Of a stretch of DNA of 62,024 bases, positions 43,867-51,877 are shown piece by piece. The notes below the pieces were generated by a model. The model had not been told where the DNA came from. It did not search any database and worked only from the letters and a program-made list of their open reading frames with translations. This DNA is from Marinobacter gudaonensis. GTDB lineage: Bacteria > Pseudomonadota > Gammaproteobacteria > Pseudomonadales > Oleiphilaceae. The first letter of the stretch is position 1, and the number at the start of each line of letters is the position of its first letter. The translations under genes were made by a program, and so were the position numbers. Location of the stretch: contig NZ_FOYV01000004.1 in NCBI RefSeq assembly GCF_900115175.1, positions 140,878 to 202,901 of the forward strand, given 5' to 3'.

Positions 43867-43889
43867 GACCAGAACCTCCTGTTCTGGTC
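43867..43889 (-). terminator. hairpin between pilR and fimT
   Basis: GACCAGAAC (43867-43875) and GTTCTGGTC (43881-43889) form a 9-bp perfect stem with a 5-base loop. On the minus strand it follows pilR by 46 bp and is followed by ACTTAATGCTTTT, so it is a fair terminator for pilSR. Confidence 0.55.
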
Positions 43890-43934
43890 GGGGTCAGTAT
43901 AAGCCGGGGGTGCGCCAGGATCTATAGTCCCGGC

Positions 43935-45323
43935 TTACTCCATTCCCAACTTCTTCAACCGGTACCGCAGCGCCCGAAAGCTGATGCCCAGCCGTTTTGC
44001 CGCCGCTGTCTTGTTCCAGCGCGTGGCTTCCAGAGCCTTCTCGATGGCCTGGCGCTCAATTGTCTCAAGGTAGCCTTCCAGGTCGATTTCGCCATCCGGA
44101 ACCTCTATCGCACCGGCGCCCTCGGCCTGGCCTTCAGTAATGATTTGGGAAGCAGACGCTGGCTGATAAACACCGTTGCCCAGGTGTAGATCGTCTGCAT
44201 CAATCTGGTCGGCATCGCAGAGGGTGAAGGCGCGCTCGAGAACGTTTTCCAGCTCCCGCACGTTACCGGGGAAGTCGTAGGCTTGCAGGCGCGCGATGGC
44301 GTCTGACGTCAGGGAGGCGGGCGGGCACTCGTACTCCCGCGCAATCCGCTCAAGGATGTGATTCGCCAGCAGGGGGATGTCGTCTTGCCTTTCCCGCAGC
44401 GGCGGCACCGCCAGTTCAATCACGTTGATCCGGTAAAACAGGTCCTGGCGGAAGCTGCCTTCCTGCACCAGCTCTGGCAGGTTTTTGTGGGTAGCGCTCA
44501 GCAGACGGATATCCACCGGGACTTCCCTGGTATCGCCCACCGGCCGAACAGCCTTTTCCTGGATGGCACGCAGCAGCTTGACCTGCATGGCAAGCGGCAG
44601 GTCAGCCACCTCGTCGAGAAACAGTGTGCCACCGCTGGCGGATCGAAACAGGCCGTCCTTGTTTTCCACGGCGCCGGTAAAGCTGCCTTTCTTGTGGCCG
44701 AAAAACTCACTTTCCATCAATTCCGAGGGAATGGCACCGCAGTTCACCGCGATGAAAGGGCCTTCACGCCGCGGGCCCTGGAGATGGATCATGCGGGCGA
44801 CCAGCTCTTTCCCGCTCCCCGATTCGCCACTGATGAACACGGGCGCCTGGCTGCGGGCCAGTTTGCGGGTCTGATTGCGCAATTTCTTGATTTCAGGAGA
44901 CTTTCCAAGGAGTAGGCCCGGTTCGTCGGCGGCGTCTTCGGTCTCGGCTTTCGGTTCCGAGAGTTTCAGGGCGCTGTTCACCAGTTCCCGGAGCCGGGGC
45001 AGTTCCACCGGTTTGGAGACGAAATCAAAAGCGCCGGCCTTGAGTGATTCAATGGCGGTGTCCATGTTGCCATAAGCGGTAATCACTGCCACCGGTGTGG
45101 AGGGTGAGTGTTTCTGGATCCACTGCACCAGCTCGATGCCGTTGCCATCAGGGAGGTTCATGTCGGTCAGGCAGAGTTGGGGAGCGTGTTTTTCGAGAAG
45201 CGCACGGGCCGCGCCGAGATCTTCCGCTGTGTAGGTGGTGATGCCCATCCGGGTGAGGGTAATCTCCAGAAGTTCCCGGATGTCAGGCTCGTCATCGACG
45301 ATCAGCGCAGTGTGTGTGGTCAT
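43935..45323 (-). CDS. pilR: sigma-54-dependent response regulator PilR
   Basis: 462 residues. A receiver domain with phospho-acceptor Asp54 (LTDMNLPDG), an AAA+ domain with Walker A GESGSGKE (166-173) and the sigma-54 contact loop as GSFTGA (213-218), and a Fis-type helix-turn-helix at the end (NKTAAAKRLGISFRALRYRL). PilR activates the major pilin gene pilA from a sigma-54 promoter. No pilA is in the window. It lies 56 bp downstream of pilS and is expected to be co-transcribed with it. Confidence 0.95.
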   Translation of the reverse strand: MTTHTALIVDDEPDIRELLEITLTRMGITTYTAEDLGAARALLEKHAPQLCLTDMNLPDGNGIELVQWIQKHSPSTPVAVITAYGNMDTAIESLKAGAFDFVSKPVELPRLRELVNSALKLSEPKAETEDAADEPGLLLGKSPEIKKLRNQTRKLARSQAPVFISGESGSGKELVARMIHLQGPRREGPFIAVNCGAIPSELMESEFFGHKKGSFTGAVENKDGLFRSASGGTLFLDEVADLPLAMQVKLLRAIQEKAVRPVGDTREVPVDIRLLSATHKNLPELVQEGSFRQDLFYRINVIELAVPPLRERQDDIPLLANHILERIAREYECPPASLTSDAIARLQAYDFPGNVRELENVLERAFTLCDADQIDADDLHLGNGVYQPASASQIITEGQAEGAGAIEVPDGEIDLEGYLETIERQAIEKALEATRWNKTAAAKRLGISFRALRYRLKKLGME

Positions 45324-45379
45324 TGTGTGTTATCGGTTCCATGTCGTTATTCAGACGCCCGAATTCCGCCGGCGCCTGG

Positions 45380-47035
45380 TCAGATCATCCGCCCGGGGTG
45401 GGCGAAGGTAATCCGGAAACAGCAGCCGGGCTGGCCGTCGTCCACCAGGGCCAGATGGGCCTGATTAGCCTCGCACAGTTCCCGGGCCAGATAAAGTCCC
45501 AGCCCGGTGCCACGCTTGTCTGTGGTGAAAAACGGTTCGAAGACCGAGCTTCGGTTCTCGGCAGCAATGCCGGGTCCCTGGTCACGGATATCGATGAACG
45601 CGCGTTCGCCGTCTTCGGTAGCGCCTGCGTGAATGCCTATCTGGCGTTGTCCGGAATGCTGTTCGCTGTAGCGCAGCCCGTTGTCGCAGAGGTTTACCAT
45701 CACCTGTTCGATTTGGCTCTTGTCGAATCGGGCTGGGGGCAGTTGTGGGTCAATTTTCAGAACAATGTTGGCCGGGCTGTCGCCGTTATCCTGCGTTTGC
45801 AGGAAGTCCTCACGAAACTCCTTTAACCAGGGAGCAAGCTCGATCAGCTCGGCGTTGGCGGCCCGGCGGCGGGATAAATCGAGGACGTTCTCGATGATGC
45901 CGTTTACCCGCCGGGAATGGCGTCGGATGATCTCCAGCATTTGTCGGTCGCCTGGATCGAGGCTCGGCGACTCCTCCATCAACTGCGCTGCGTGGCTGAT
46001 GGCCCCGAGCGGATTGCGGATTTCATGGGCGATGCCTGCGGTGAGGCGGCCCAGAGAGGCGAGCTTCATCTGCTGTGCCTGCTGGGTTACCTTGCTCATG
46101 TCCTCGATGAAAACAAGAATCTGGTCACCGCGCTCCTGGTCCAGCTGGGTGAAGTTCGCCTGAAGCATGGGGGAGGTGGGTGACGGCTGGAACGGTTCGA
46201 TACGCCGTCCTGGATCCTTCAGCCAGGTTTCAAGTCCCAGTTTCAAAGGGCGTGGCAACACGGTGGGGTGTTCGCTGAGGCGGTTGGATCGTCTGGCCGC
46301 TCCGTAAAGTAATTCTTCTGCCGCGGCATTGGCCAGTCGGATCTGCCCAAAGCGATCCAGTACCAGAATGCCGGTGCGCATGCGCTGGATGATTTGCTGG
46401 TTGATCTTTTCCAGCTCAACGATGCTGCGGGCACGGCTGCTGGCAAGTGCTTCGCTGCGCATCATCCTGCGGGAGATGTTCTGCAGCACAAACGCCGCCG
46501 CGAAGTAGAGAATCCCGAGGGACCCCGCCCGGACAATGTCATCGGCGGAATCACCCAGAGCCAGTACCGCCCAGCCGGAAATACCCAGAGAACAAATGGC
46601 CGCAAGCGCGGCGTAGAAAGTGCCCATGCGGCTCGGCGTCAGGATGTTGCCAGCGGCCACCGAGACAATGACCAGATTGGCCAGGCCGTTGGTGATGCCG
46701 GTGCTGGTGAGCAGCAATCCGTGCATGATCAGGATGTCCAGCAGTATGGACAGGGTAATGTGCCGCTGGTTTGGGTGAAAGCCGGCCAGCAGGAGCAGGG
46801 CGATGAAGGCGTTAAGGCCAAGATAGGCAGACACGCCAGCCTGGTAGTAGTCCAGAAGGCGAAAGCGCATGTCGAAGTTCACCGGATCGACAAACAGAAG
46901 GGCCACCAGCATCAGACTGACCACCAGCCGGTAGTGATTGTAGATCCTGAACAGCTTGGCCTGCTGCAGCCCCGAAGGCGTGGATGGGGTAGGGCTGAGG
47001 GTTTCAGCGGAACGGGAAACGGTGTCGGCTGCCAT
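45380..47035 (-). CDS. pilS: sensor histidine kinase PilS
   Basis: 551 residues. Six hydrophobic helices in the first 190 residues (about 36-49, 70-85, 93-108, 118-132, 140-160, 171-185), then a PAS domain (about 205-320), a HisKA with His337 (TAGIAHEIRNPLGAISHA) and an HATPase domain ending DKRGTGLGLYLARELCEANQ. PilS senses pilin levels in the membrane and phosphorylates PilR. The gene is divergent from nadE. Confidence 0.95.
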   Translation of the reverse strand: MAADTVSRSAETLSPTPSTPSGLQQAKLFRIYNHYRLVVSLMLVALLFVDPVNFDMRFRLLDYYQAGVSAYLGLNAFIALLLLAGFHPNQRHITLSILLDILIMHGLLLTSTGITNGLANLVIVSVAAGNILTPSRMGTFYAALAAICSLGISGWAVLALGDSADDIVRAGSLGILYFAAAFVLQNISRRMMRSEALASSRARSIVELEKINQQIIQRMRTGILVLDRFGQIRLANAAAEELLYGAARRSNRLSEHPTVLPRPLKLGLETWLKDPGRRIEPFQPSPTSPMLQANFTQLDQERGDQILVFIEDMSKVTQQAQQMKLASLGRLTAGIAHEIRNPLGAISHAAQLMEESPSLDPGDRQMLEIIRRHSRRVNGIIENVLDLSRRRAANAELIELAPWLKEFREDFLQTQDNGDSPANIVLKIDPQLPPARFDKSQIEQVMVNLCDNGLRYSEQHSGQRQIGIHAGATEDGERAFIDIRDQGPGIAAENRSSVFEPFFTTDKRGTGLGLYLARELCEANQAHLALVDDGQPGCCFRITFAHPGRMI

Positions 47036-47129
47036 GATCCAGGGGAATCCGTTGTTGGTCGGAGGAAATCCATGCGTCTGCGGGGTTATAATAGCCTTTT
47101 AACGGCAATGAGTTACAGGAGCCCCTTTT

Positions 47130-48794
47130 ATGTCCGTTTCCGGAACCAAGGCCACCCTGTCGGCCCCGGCGAAAAAGCTGAAGGTCGTGATGGCGCAGCT
47201 GGATTTCCTGGTGGGCGATATTCCAGGCAATACCGCACTGGTCATTGAGGCCACCCGCAGGGCCAGTACCGAACACCAGGCTGACATCGTGGTGTTTCCG
47301 GAGCTCTGTCTGACCGGCTACCCGCCGGAGGATCTGCTGTTGCGGCCAAGCCTTGATCTTCGCGTGGCGGAGGCCATCGAACAGCTGCGGGCCGAGAAAC
47401 TGGAGCCCGCCATGGTCATTGGCGCCCCGCTCAGGGAGGGTGCATTGCTGTACAACGGTGCCGTTGTGATTGAGGGTGGAGAAATCACCGGTCGTTACTT
47501 CAAACGCTTCCCACCCAACTACCAGGTGTTTGATGAGAAGCGCTATTTCGCCGAGGGCTCGGAAACCCTCACGATGGAGATTCGTGGCGTTCCGGTTGGT
47601 ATTACCGTCTGCGAGGATATCTGGAAGGAAGGGCCGGTCGAGGACTGCGCCGCCGCCGGCGCCCGGCTGATCCTGAACCTGAACGCTTCGCCTTACGACA
47701 TCGACAAGCAGGCCCGGCGCAAGGCGCTACTGGAGGCCAAGTCCCGGGATAACCGGGTGAGCATCGTTTACGTGAATCTGGTGGGTGGTCAGGACGAGCT
47801 GGTGTTTGATGGTGGCTCCATGGTGTTTGATCACTCGGGGGTGTTGATGGCAGAAGCCCCCCAGTTCGACGAGGGGCTGTATCCGGTGGAATTCCTGTGC
47901 GAACACCACTGCCAGCCGGTTTCCCGGCCCCGGCCTGAGGAACCGTCCCTGGAGGCCAATGTGTATCGGGCGCTGGTGACCGGCGTTCGCGACTATGTGA
48001 ACAAGAACGGATTCAAGTCCGTGGTGCTGGGGCTGTCCGGTGGCATTGATTCGGCTGTTACTCTGGCGGTGGCGGTCGATGCGCTTGGCAAGGATCGGGT
48101 GCGCTCCGTGATGATGCCGTTCCGGTACACCTCCGGCATGAGTCTGGAGGACGCGGAAGCGGAGGCGACAGCACTGGGCGTGCAGTACGACGTATTTTCG
48201 ATTGAGCCCATGTACGACGCGTTCATGGCCGCGTTGGCGCAGCCATTCGAGGGCACGCGCCCGGACACCACCGAGGAAAACCTCCAGGCTCGTTTGAGGG
48301 GTGTTCTGCTCATGTCACTGTCCAATAAATTCGGCTCACTGGTGCTGACAACCGGCAACAAGAGCGAGATGGCGGTGGGCTATTCCACCCTCTACGGCGA
48401 TATGGCCGGGGGCTTCGATGTGCTGAAGGATGTGCCCAAGACCCTGGTCTTCCGTCTGGCCAAGTACCGCAACTCCCTCTCTCAGGTCATACCCGAGCGG
48501 GTCATCACCCGTCCTCCCTCGGCCGAGCTTGCGCCAGACCAGAAGGACGAGGACAGCCTGCCGGGTTACGACGTGCTGGATCAGATCCTGAATCTGTACG
48601 TGGAGCGTGATTTCAGTGCCGATGCGATTGTTGCCGAGGGCTTTGACCGGACGGACGTCGAGCGAGTGATTCGTTTGGTGGACATCAACGAATACAAGCG
48701 GAGGCAGGCGCCTATCGGCGTGAGAATCACCGAACGAGGCTTCGGCAAGGATCGTCGATACCCGATCACCAACGGCTGGAAAAGCGGCAAATAG
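47130..48794 (+). CDS. nadE: glutamine-dependent NAD+ synthetase
   Basis: 554 residues. An N-terminal nitrilase-like glutaminase domain (VFPELCLTGYPPEDLL; Cys in GITVCEDIW) feeds ammonia to the C-terminal synthetase (VVLGLSGGIDSAVTLAVAVD, PP-loop SGGIDSA). It makes NAD+ from deamido-NAD. It lies between pilS and bamD; in P. aeruginosa those two are adjacent, so nadE is an insertion in that order. TTATAAT upstream (47087-47092) may be a -10, but no -35 fits. Confidence 0.97.
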   Translation: MSVSGTKATLSAPAKKLKVVMAQLDFLVGDIPGNTALVIEATRRASTEHQADIVVFPELCLTGYPPEDLLLRPSLDLRVAEAIEQLRAEKLEPAMVIGAPLREGALLYNGAVVIEGGEITGRYFKRFPPNYQVFDEKRYFAEGSETLTMEIRGVPVGITVCEDIWKEGPVEDCAAAGARLILNLNASPYDIDKQARRKALLEAKSRDNRVSIVYVNLVGGQDELVFDGGSMVFDHSGVLMAEAPQFDEGLYPVEFLCEHHCQPVSRPRPEEPSLEANVYRALVTGVRDYVNKNGFKSVVLGLSGGIDSAVTLAVAVDALGKDRVRSVMMPFRYTSGMSLEDAEAEATALGVQYDVFSIEPMYDAFMAALAQPFEGTRPDTTEENLQARLRGVLLMSLSNKFGSLVLTTGNKSEMAVGYSTLYGDMAGGFDVLKDVPKTLVFRLAKYRNSLSQVIPERVITRPPSAELAPDQKDEDSLPGYDVLDQILNLYVERDFSADAIVAEGFDRTDVERVIRLVDINEYKRRQAPIGVRITERGFGKDRRYPITNGWKSGK

Positions 48795-48830
48795 CGCCAG
48801 GTTGAGGCACAGGCTGCATCAGAGAACAAA

Positions 48831-48862
48831 AAGGGTCGGATGCGCGCGTATCCGACCCTTTG
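48831..48862 (+). terminator. bidirectional terminator between nadE and bamD
   Basis: AAAGGGTCGGAT (48831-48842) and ATCCGACCCTTT (48851-48862) form a 12-bp perfect stem. The A-rich side before and TTTGTTTG after it allow termination on both strands, fitting the convergent genes. Confidence 0.9.
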
Positions 48863-48882
48863 TTTGTGGTGCAGATCGCGGA

Positions 48883-49716
48883 TTACTCGTCGCCCATCAG
48901 GCCGAAGGTCACCACGTTTGTCAGCGAGCGGTTCTCGCCCTCGAGCAAATCGACGTCAAACTCGCCCTCCTCGTTGAACGCCTCGCTGTTCGGGAAATTT
49001 GACCTGAGCAGGGCAATCGCGTCCCGGGCACCTTTCTTCAATTCGAGAAACCGGAAGGTCTCGGCCATGATGATGATGGCCTCTTCGGTAACCGGTGAGG
49101 AGGGGTAATTCTCGACCACGTACCGGGCCCGGTTGTTGGCTGCGATATAGGCCTGGCGTTTGATGTAGTATCGGGCAGCATGGATCTCAAGCTCCGCCAT
49201 CCGGTTGCGGACGGCAATCATGCGCTGGCGGGCATCGGCCACGTAGGGGCTTTCAGGGTAGCGGTTGAGCAGTTCCGAGAAGTCCCGGAACGATTGCAAC
49301 TGTTCGCCGGGATCCCGCGCGGCGACGTCAATCGGGAAGTAGCGGGCGGCGAGGCCAAGGTCGAGATTGTAGGACGCCAGGCCACGCATATACAGGGCAT
49401 AGTCGGCGTGGTCACTCTGCGGGTTGAGCCTCAGGAAACGGTCTGCCGCGTTACGGGCGCCTTCCAGATCAAGGTTCTGGTAGCGGGCGTAGATCAGGTC
49501 CAGCTGGGCCTGCTCCGCATAGCGTCCGAATGGGTAGTAAGTCTCGAGTGCGTCCAGGTTCTCTTCCGCCTCGTTGAAATTTCCGGAATCCATGGCTTCG
49601 CGGGCATTCTCGTAATAGGTCTTCTCCGGCAGCACCTCTTCCTGCTTGTTGGACGCGCAGGCACTGACCAGCACCACCAGTGCGGAAAGTAGCAATAAAC
49701 GAAGACCTGATCTCAT
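48883..49716 (-). CDS. bamD: outer membrane assembly lipoprotein BamD
   Basis: 277 residues from the ATG at 49716; a longer frame to 49857 would bury the signal peptide. Lipobox LVSAC with Cys20 (LLLLSALVVLVSACASN). TPR repeats follow (YYENAREAMDSGNFNEAEEN, YYPFGRYAEQAQLDLIYARY). BamD is an essential part of the Bam complex inserting beta-barrels. The mature end LLEGENRSLTNVVTFGLMGD is family-like. It is divergent from rluD, the usual arrangement. Confidence 0.96.
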   Translation of the reverse strand: MRSGLRLLLLSALVVLVSACASNKQEEVLPEKTYYENAREAMDSGNFNEAEENLDALETYYPFGRYAEQAQLDLIYARYQNLDLEGARNAADRFLRLNPQSDHADYALYMRGLASYNLDLGLAARYFPIDVAARDPGEQLQSFRDFSELLNRYPESPYVADARQRMIAVRNRMAELEIHAARYYIKRQAYIAANNRARYVVENYPSSPVTEEAIIIMAETFRFLELKKGARDAIALLRSNFPNSEAFNEEGEFDVDLLEGENRSLTNVVTFGLMGDE

Positions 49717-49850
49717 TCCGGAATCCCGTATAATGTCGATTGATTCAAGGGCAGCCATTGTAGCGGGGAAGTCGGCCGATGTGCAGAGTTCTGCCCCGCA
49801 GACGCAAGAAATCTGACCGAAACGTAACACACCCAGGCCCCGGGGGCTGA

Positions 49851-50828
49851 ATGTCATCTGAAAACAAAATTGTTGCCAGCTTTATAGTACCGCCCGAATT
49901 GAGCGACCGGCGTCTCGATCAGGCCGCTGCCGAACTGATGCCGGAACATTCCCGCTCGCGCTTGCAGTCCTGGATCAAGAGCGGTGCGCTGACCGTGAAT
50001 GGCGAGAGCCGTAAGCCCCGGGACAAGGTCATGCTGGACGATCGGCTGGAACTGGAGGCCGAGCCGGAGGCCCAGGTGAGCTGGCAGGCCGAGGCCATCT
50101 CCCTCGACATCGTCTACGAGGATCAACACCTCCTGGTGATCAACAAGCCGGCCGGCCTCGTGGTGCATCCGGCGGCCGGTCACGCCGACGGCACGCTGGT
50201 CAACGCACTGCTGAATTACGCGCCGGAAGTGGAGAACCTGCCAAGAGCCGGCATTGTGCACCGGCTTGATAAAGACACCTCGGGTATCATGGTGGTGGCG
50301 CGCAGTCTGATAGCTCACACCTCTCTCGTGGATCAGTTGCAGACCCGTACCATGGGCCGGGAATACGAAGCCGTGGTGGTTGGTACCCTGACCGGCGGAG
50401 CCACTGTGGATGCGCCCATCGGACGTCATCCCCGCGAGCGCAAAAAAATGGCGGTTGTGTCGTCGGGAAAGCCGGCTGTGACCCACTATCGGCTGGTTGA
50501 ACGGTTCGCCGCTCACACCCACATCCGATGCAAGCTTGAGAGCGGCCGAACCCACCAGATCCGGGTGCACATGGCCCATGTAAAACATCCACTGGTGGGC
50601 GATCCGCTCTACGGCGGCCGACTGCGGCTGCCCAAGGGCACTACCGACGAACTCAGGGACGCGCTCTCAGCATTCCACCGCCAGGCATTGCATGCCCGCA
50701 AGCTAACGTTGGAACACCCGGAAACCGGCGAAATCCTGAGCTGGGACGTGCCGTTACCGGACGACCTGATCGAGCTGATCGAAGCCCTGCGCAAACACGC
50801 CCGGGAGCTGGAACACCGTGAGTTTTGA
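49851..50828 (+). CDS. rluD: 23S rRNA pseudouridine synthase RluD
   Basis: 325 residues. An N-terminal S4 RNA-binding domain (RLDQAAAELMPEHSRSRLQS) and a RluA-type catalytic domain with GIVHRLDKDTSGIMVVAR (catalytic Asp in HRLDKDTSG). RluD modifies helix 69 of 23S rRNA (positions 1911, 1915, 1917 in E. coli). It overlaps pgeF by 11 bp. Confidence 0.96.
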   Translation: MSSENKIVASFIVPPELSDRRLDQAAAELMPEHSRSRLQSWIKSGALTVNGESRKPRDKVMLDDRLELEAEPEAQVSWQAEAISLDIVYEDQHLLVINKPAGLVVHPAAGHADGTLVNALLNYAPEVENLPRAGIVHRLDKDTSGIMVVARSLIAHTSLVDQLQTRTMGREYEAVVVGTLTGGATVDAPIGRHPRERKKMAVVSSGKPAVTHYRLVERFAAHTHIRCKLESGRTHQIRVHMAHVKHPLVGDPLYGGRLRLPKGTTDELRDALSAFHRQALHARKLTLEHPETGEILSWDVPLPDDLIELIEALRKHARELEHREF

Positions 50829-51579
50829 CAACGATCTACTGAAACCGGACTGGCCAGTGCCGGCTAAAGTGCGCGCACTCAGCACCACCCGCGCCGGCGG
50901 CGTCAGCCAGCCGCCGTGGGGCACTCTCAATCTCGGCGACCACGTTGGTGATAACCCGGACCATGTACGCACTAACCGCCAGCGGCTTGCAGACGCTTCA
51001 GGACTGCACCCGGACGGCATCGGCTGGTTGAAGCAGGTACACGGCACCGACGTCGTCGAACTCACACCCGCCACGGTGGCGAAAGTGCCGACAGCGGACG
51101 CCAGCTTCACACGCCATCCCGACATTGCCTGCGCCATCCTGACCGCCGACTGCCTCCCGGTGATCGTCGCAGATGAACGCGGTACCGTCGTCGGCGCTGC
51201 CCACGCTGGCTGGCGAAGCCTATGCGGAGGCGTGCTCGAAAACCTGGTCACCGCCATGGCCGTCGAGCCGAACACCCTCCAGGCCTGGCTCGGCCCCGCC
51301 ATTGGCCCGGACCACTTCGAGGTAGGCCCGGAAGTCCGGGACGCCTTTCTGGCTTCCGATCCCGCAGCAGCCAGCGCCTTCCACACCAGCGGCGCCCGAC
51401 CGGGCCATTTCATGGCGGACATCTATGCGCTCGCCACCCAGAGATTGAACCGCCTGGGCATAACCTCGGTTTCCGGTGGCGGCCTGTGCACCGTGAGCGA
51501 TAACGATCATTTCTTCTCCTACCGGCGCGATGGTCACACCGGCCGCATGGCGACGCTGGTTTGGCTGGCAGGCAGCTAA
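50818..51579 (+). CDS. pgeF: peptidoglycan editing factor PgeF (YfiH/LACC1 family)
   Basis: 253 residues with a GTG start inside the end of rluD. The family is a Cys/His metal-dependent enzyme, described as removing wrong L-Ser-containing muropeptide precursors and having purine-nucleoside activities. Conserved elements are QVHGTDVV, LTADCLPVIV and GAAHAGWRSLCGGVLEN (His, Cys and His ligands). rluD-pgeF-clpB is the P. aeruginosa order. Confidence 0.94.
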   Translation: MSFDNDLLKPDWPVPAKVRALSTTRAGGVSQPPWGTLNLGDHVGDNPDHVRTNRQRLADASGLHPDGIGWLKQVHGTDVVELTPATVAKVPTADASFTRHPDIACAILTADCLPVIVADERGTVVGAAHAGWRSLCGGVLENLVTAMAVEPNTLQAWLGPAIGPDHFEVGPEVRDAFLASDPAAASAFHTSGARPGHFMADIYALATQRLNRLGITSVSGGGLCTVSDNDHFFSYRRDGHTGRMATLVWLAGS

Positions 51580-51609
51580 CAATCGGTTCGGTTGTGCTGA
51601 AAGTTAGAG

Positions 51610-51717
51610 GGCCGGGGTGGGAGTCGAGCTCCAGAACTGTCTGCAGCATGGATGCTGCAGCCAAGCCTACAGGGAAGTATTCACGGCGTGTTCTGGAGCT
51701 CGACTCCCACCCCGGCC
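51610..51717 (+). repeat. long-arm palindromic element, copy 5 (28-bp perfect arms, 52-nt core)
   Basis: Arms 51610-51637 and 51690-51717 are perfectly complementary, the longest of the five. The core (51638-51689) starts TGTCTGCAGCATGGATGCTG and ends ACAGGGAAGTATTCACGGCG-T. Hairpin 1 is TGCAGCA-TGGA-TGCTGCA, hairpin 2 TAC-AGGGAA-GTA. It lies between co-directional pgeF and clpB, 59 bp before the clpB heat-shock promoter. Confidence 0.94.
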
Positions 51718-51735
51718 GGGCACCAAACCAAGAAC

Positions 51736-51747
51736 TGACGGCCGTCA
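51736..51747. other. 12-bp perfect palindrome upstream of the clpB promoter
   Basis: TGACGGCCGTCA, with a further TGACG half at 51753-51757. It lies 28 bp before the sigma-32 -35 element, where an operator would be well placed. No regulator is assigned. Confidence 0.35.
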
Positions 51748-51775
51748 ATTTTCTGACGAATAGCCCGGAACCCGG

Positions 51776-51803
51776 CTTGAAGTCCCGCTCAGCGCCCCTA
51801 CAT
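51776..51803 (+). promoter_or_regulatory. sigma-32 heat-shock promoter for clpB
   Basis: CTTGAA (51776-51781), 13 bp, CCCCTACAT (51795-51803). This matches the sigma-32 consensus CTTGAAA-N11-16-CCCCATNT well and lies about 70 bp before the clpB start. Confidence 0.8.
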
Positions 51804-51877
51804 TAATTCTCAAAGCAAACCGAATATCCGTCTGAACACCTGAACCGGAATTCGCAGAGAATTTGAGGAACGCACAC

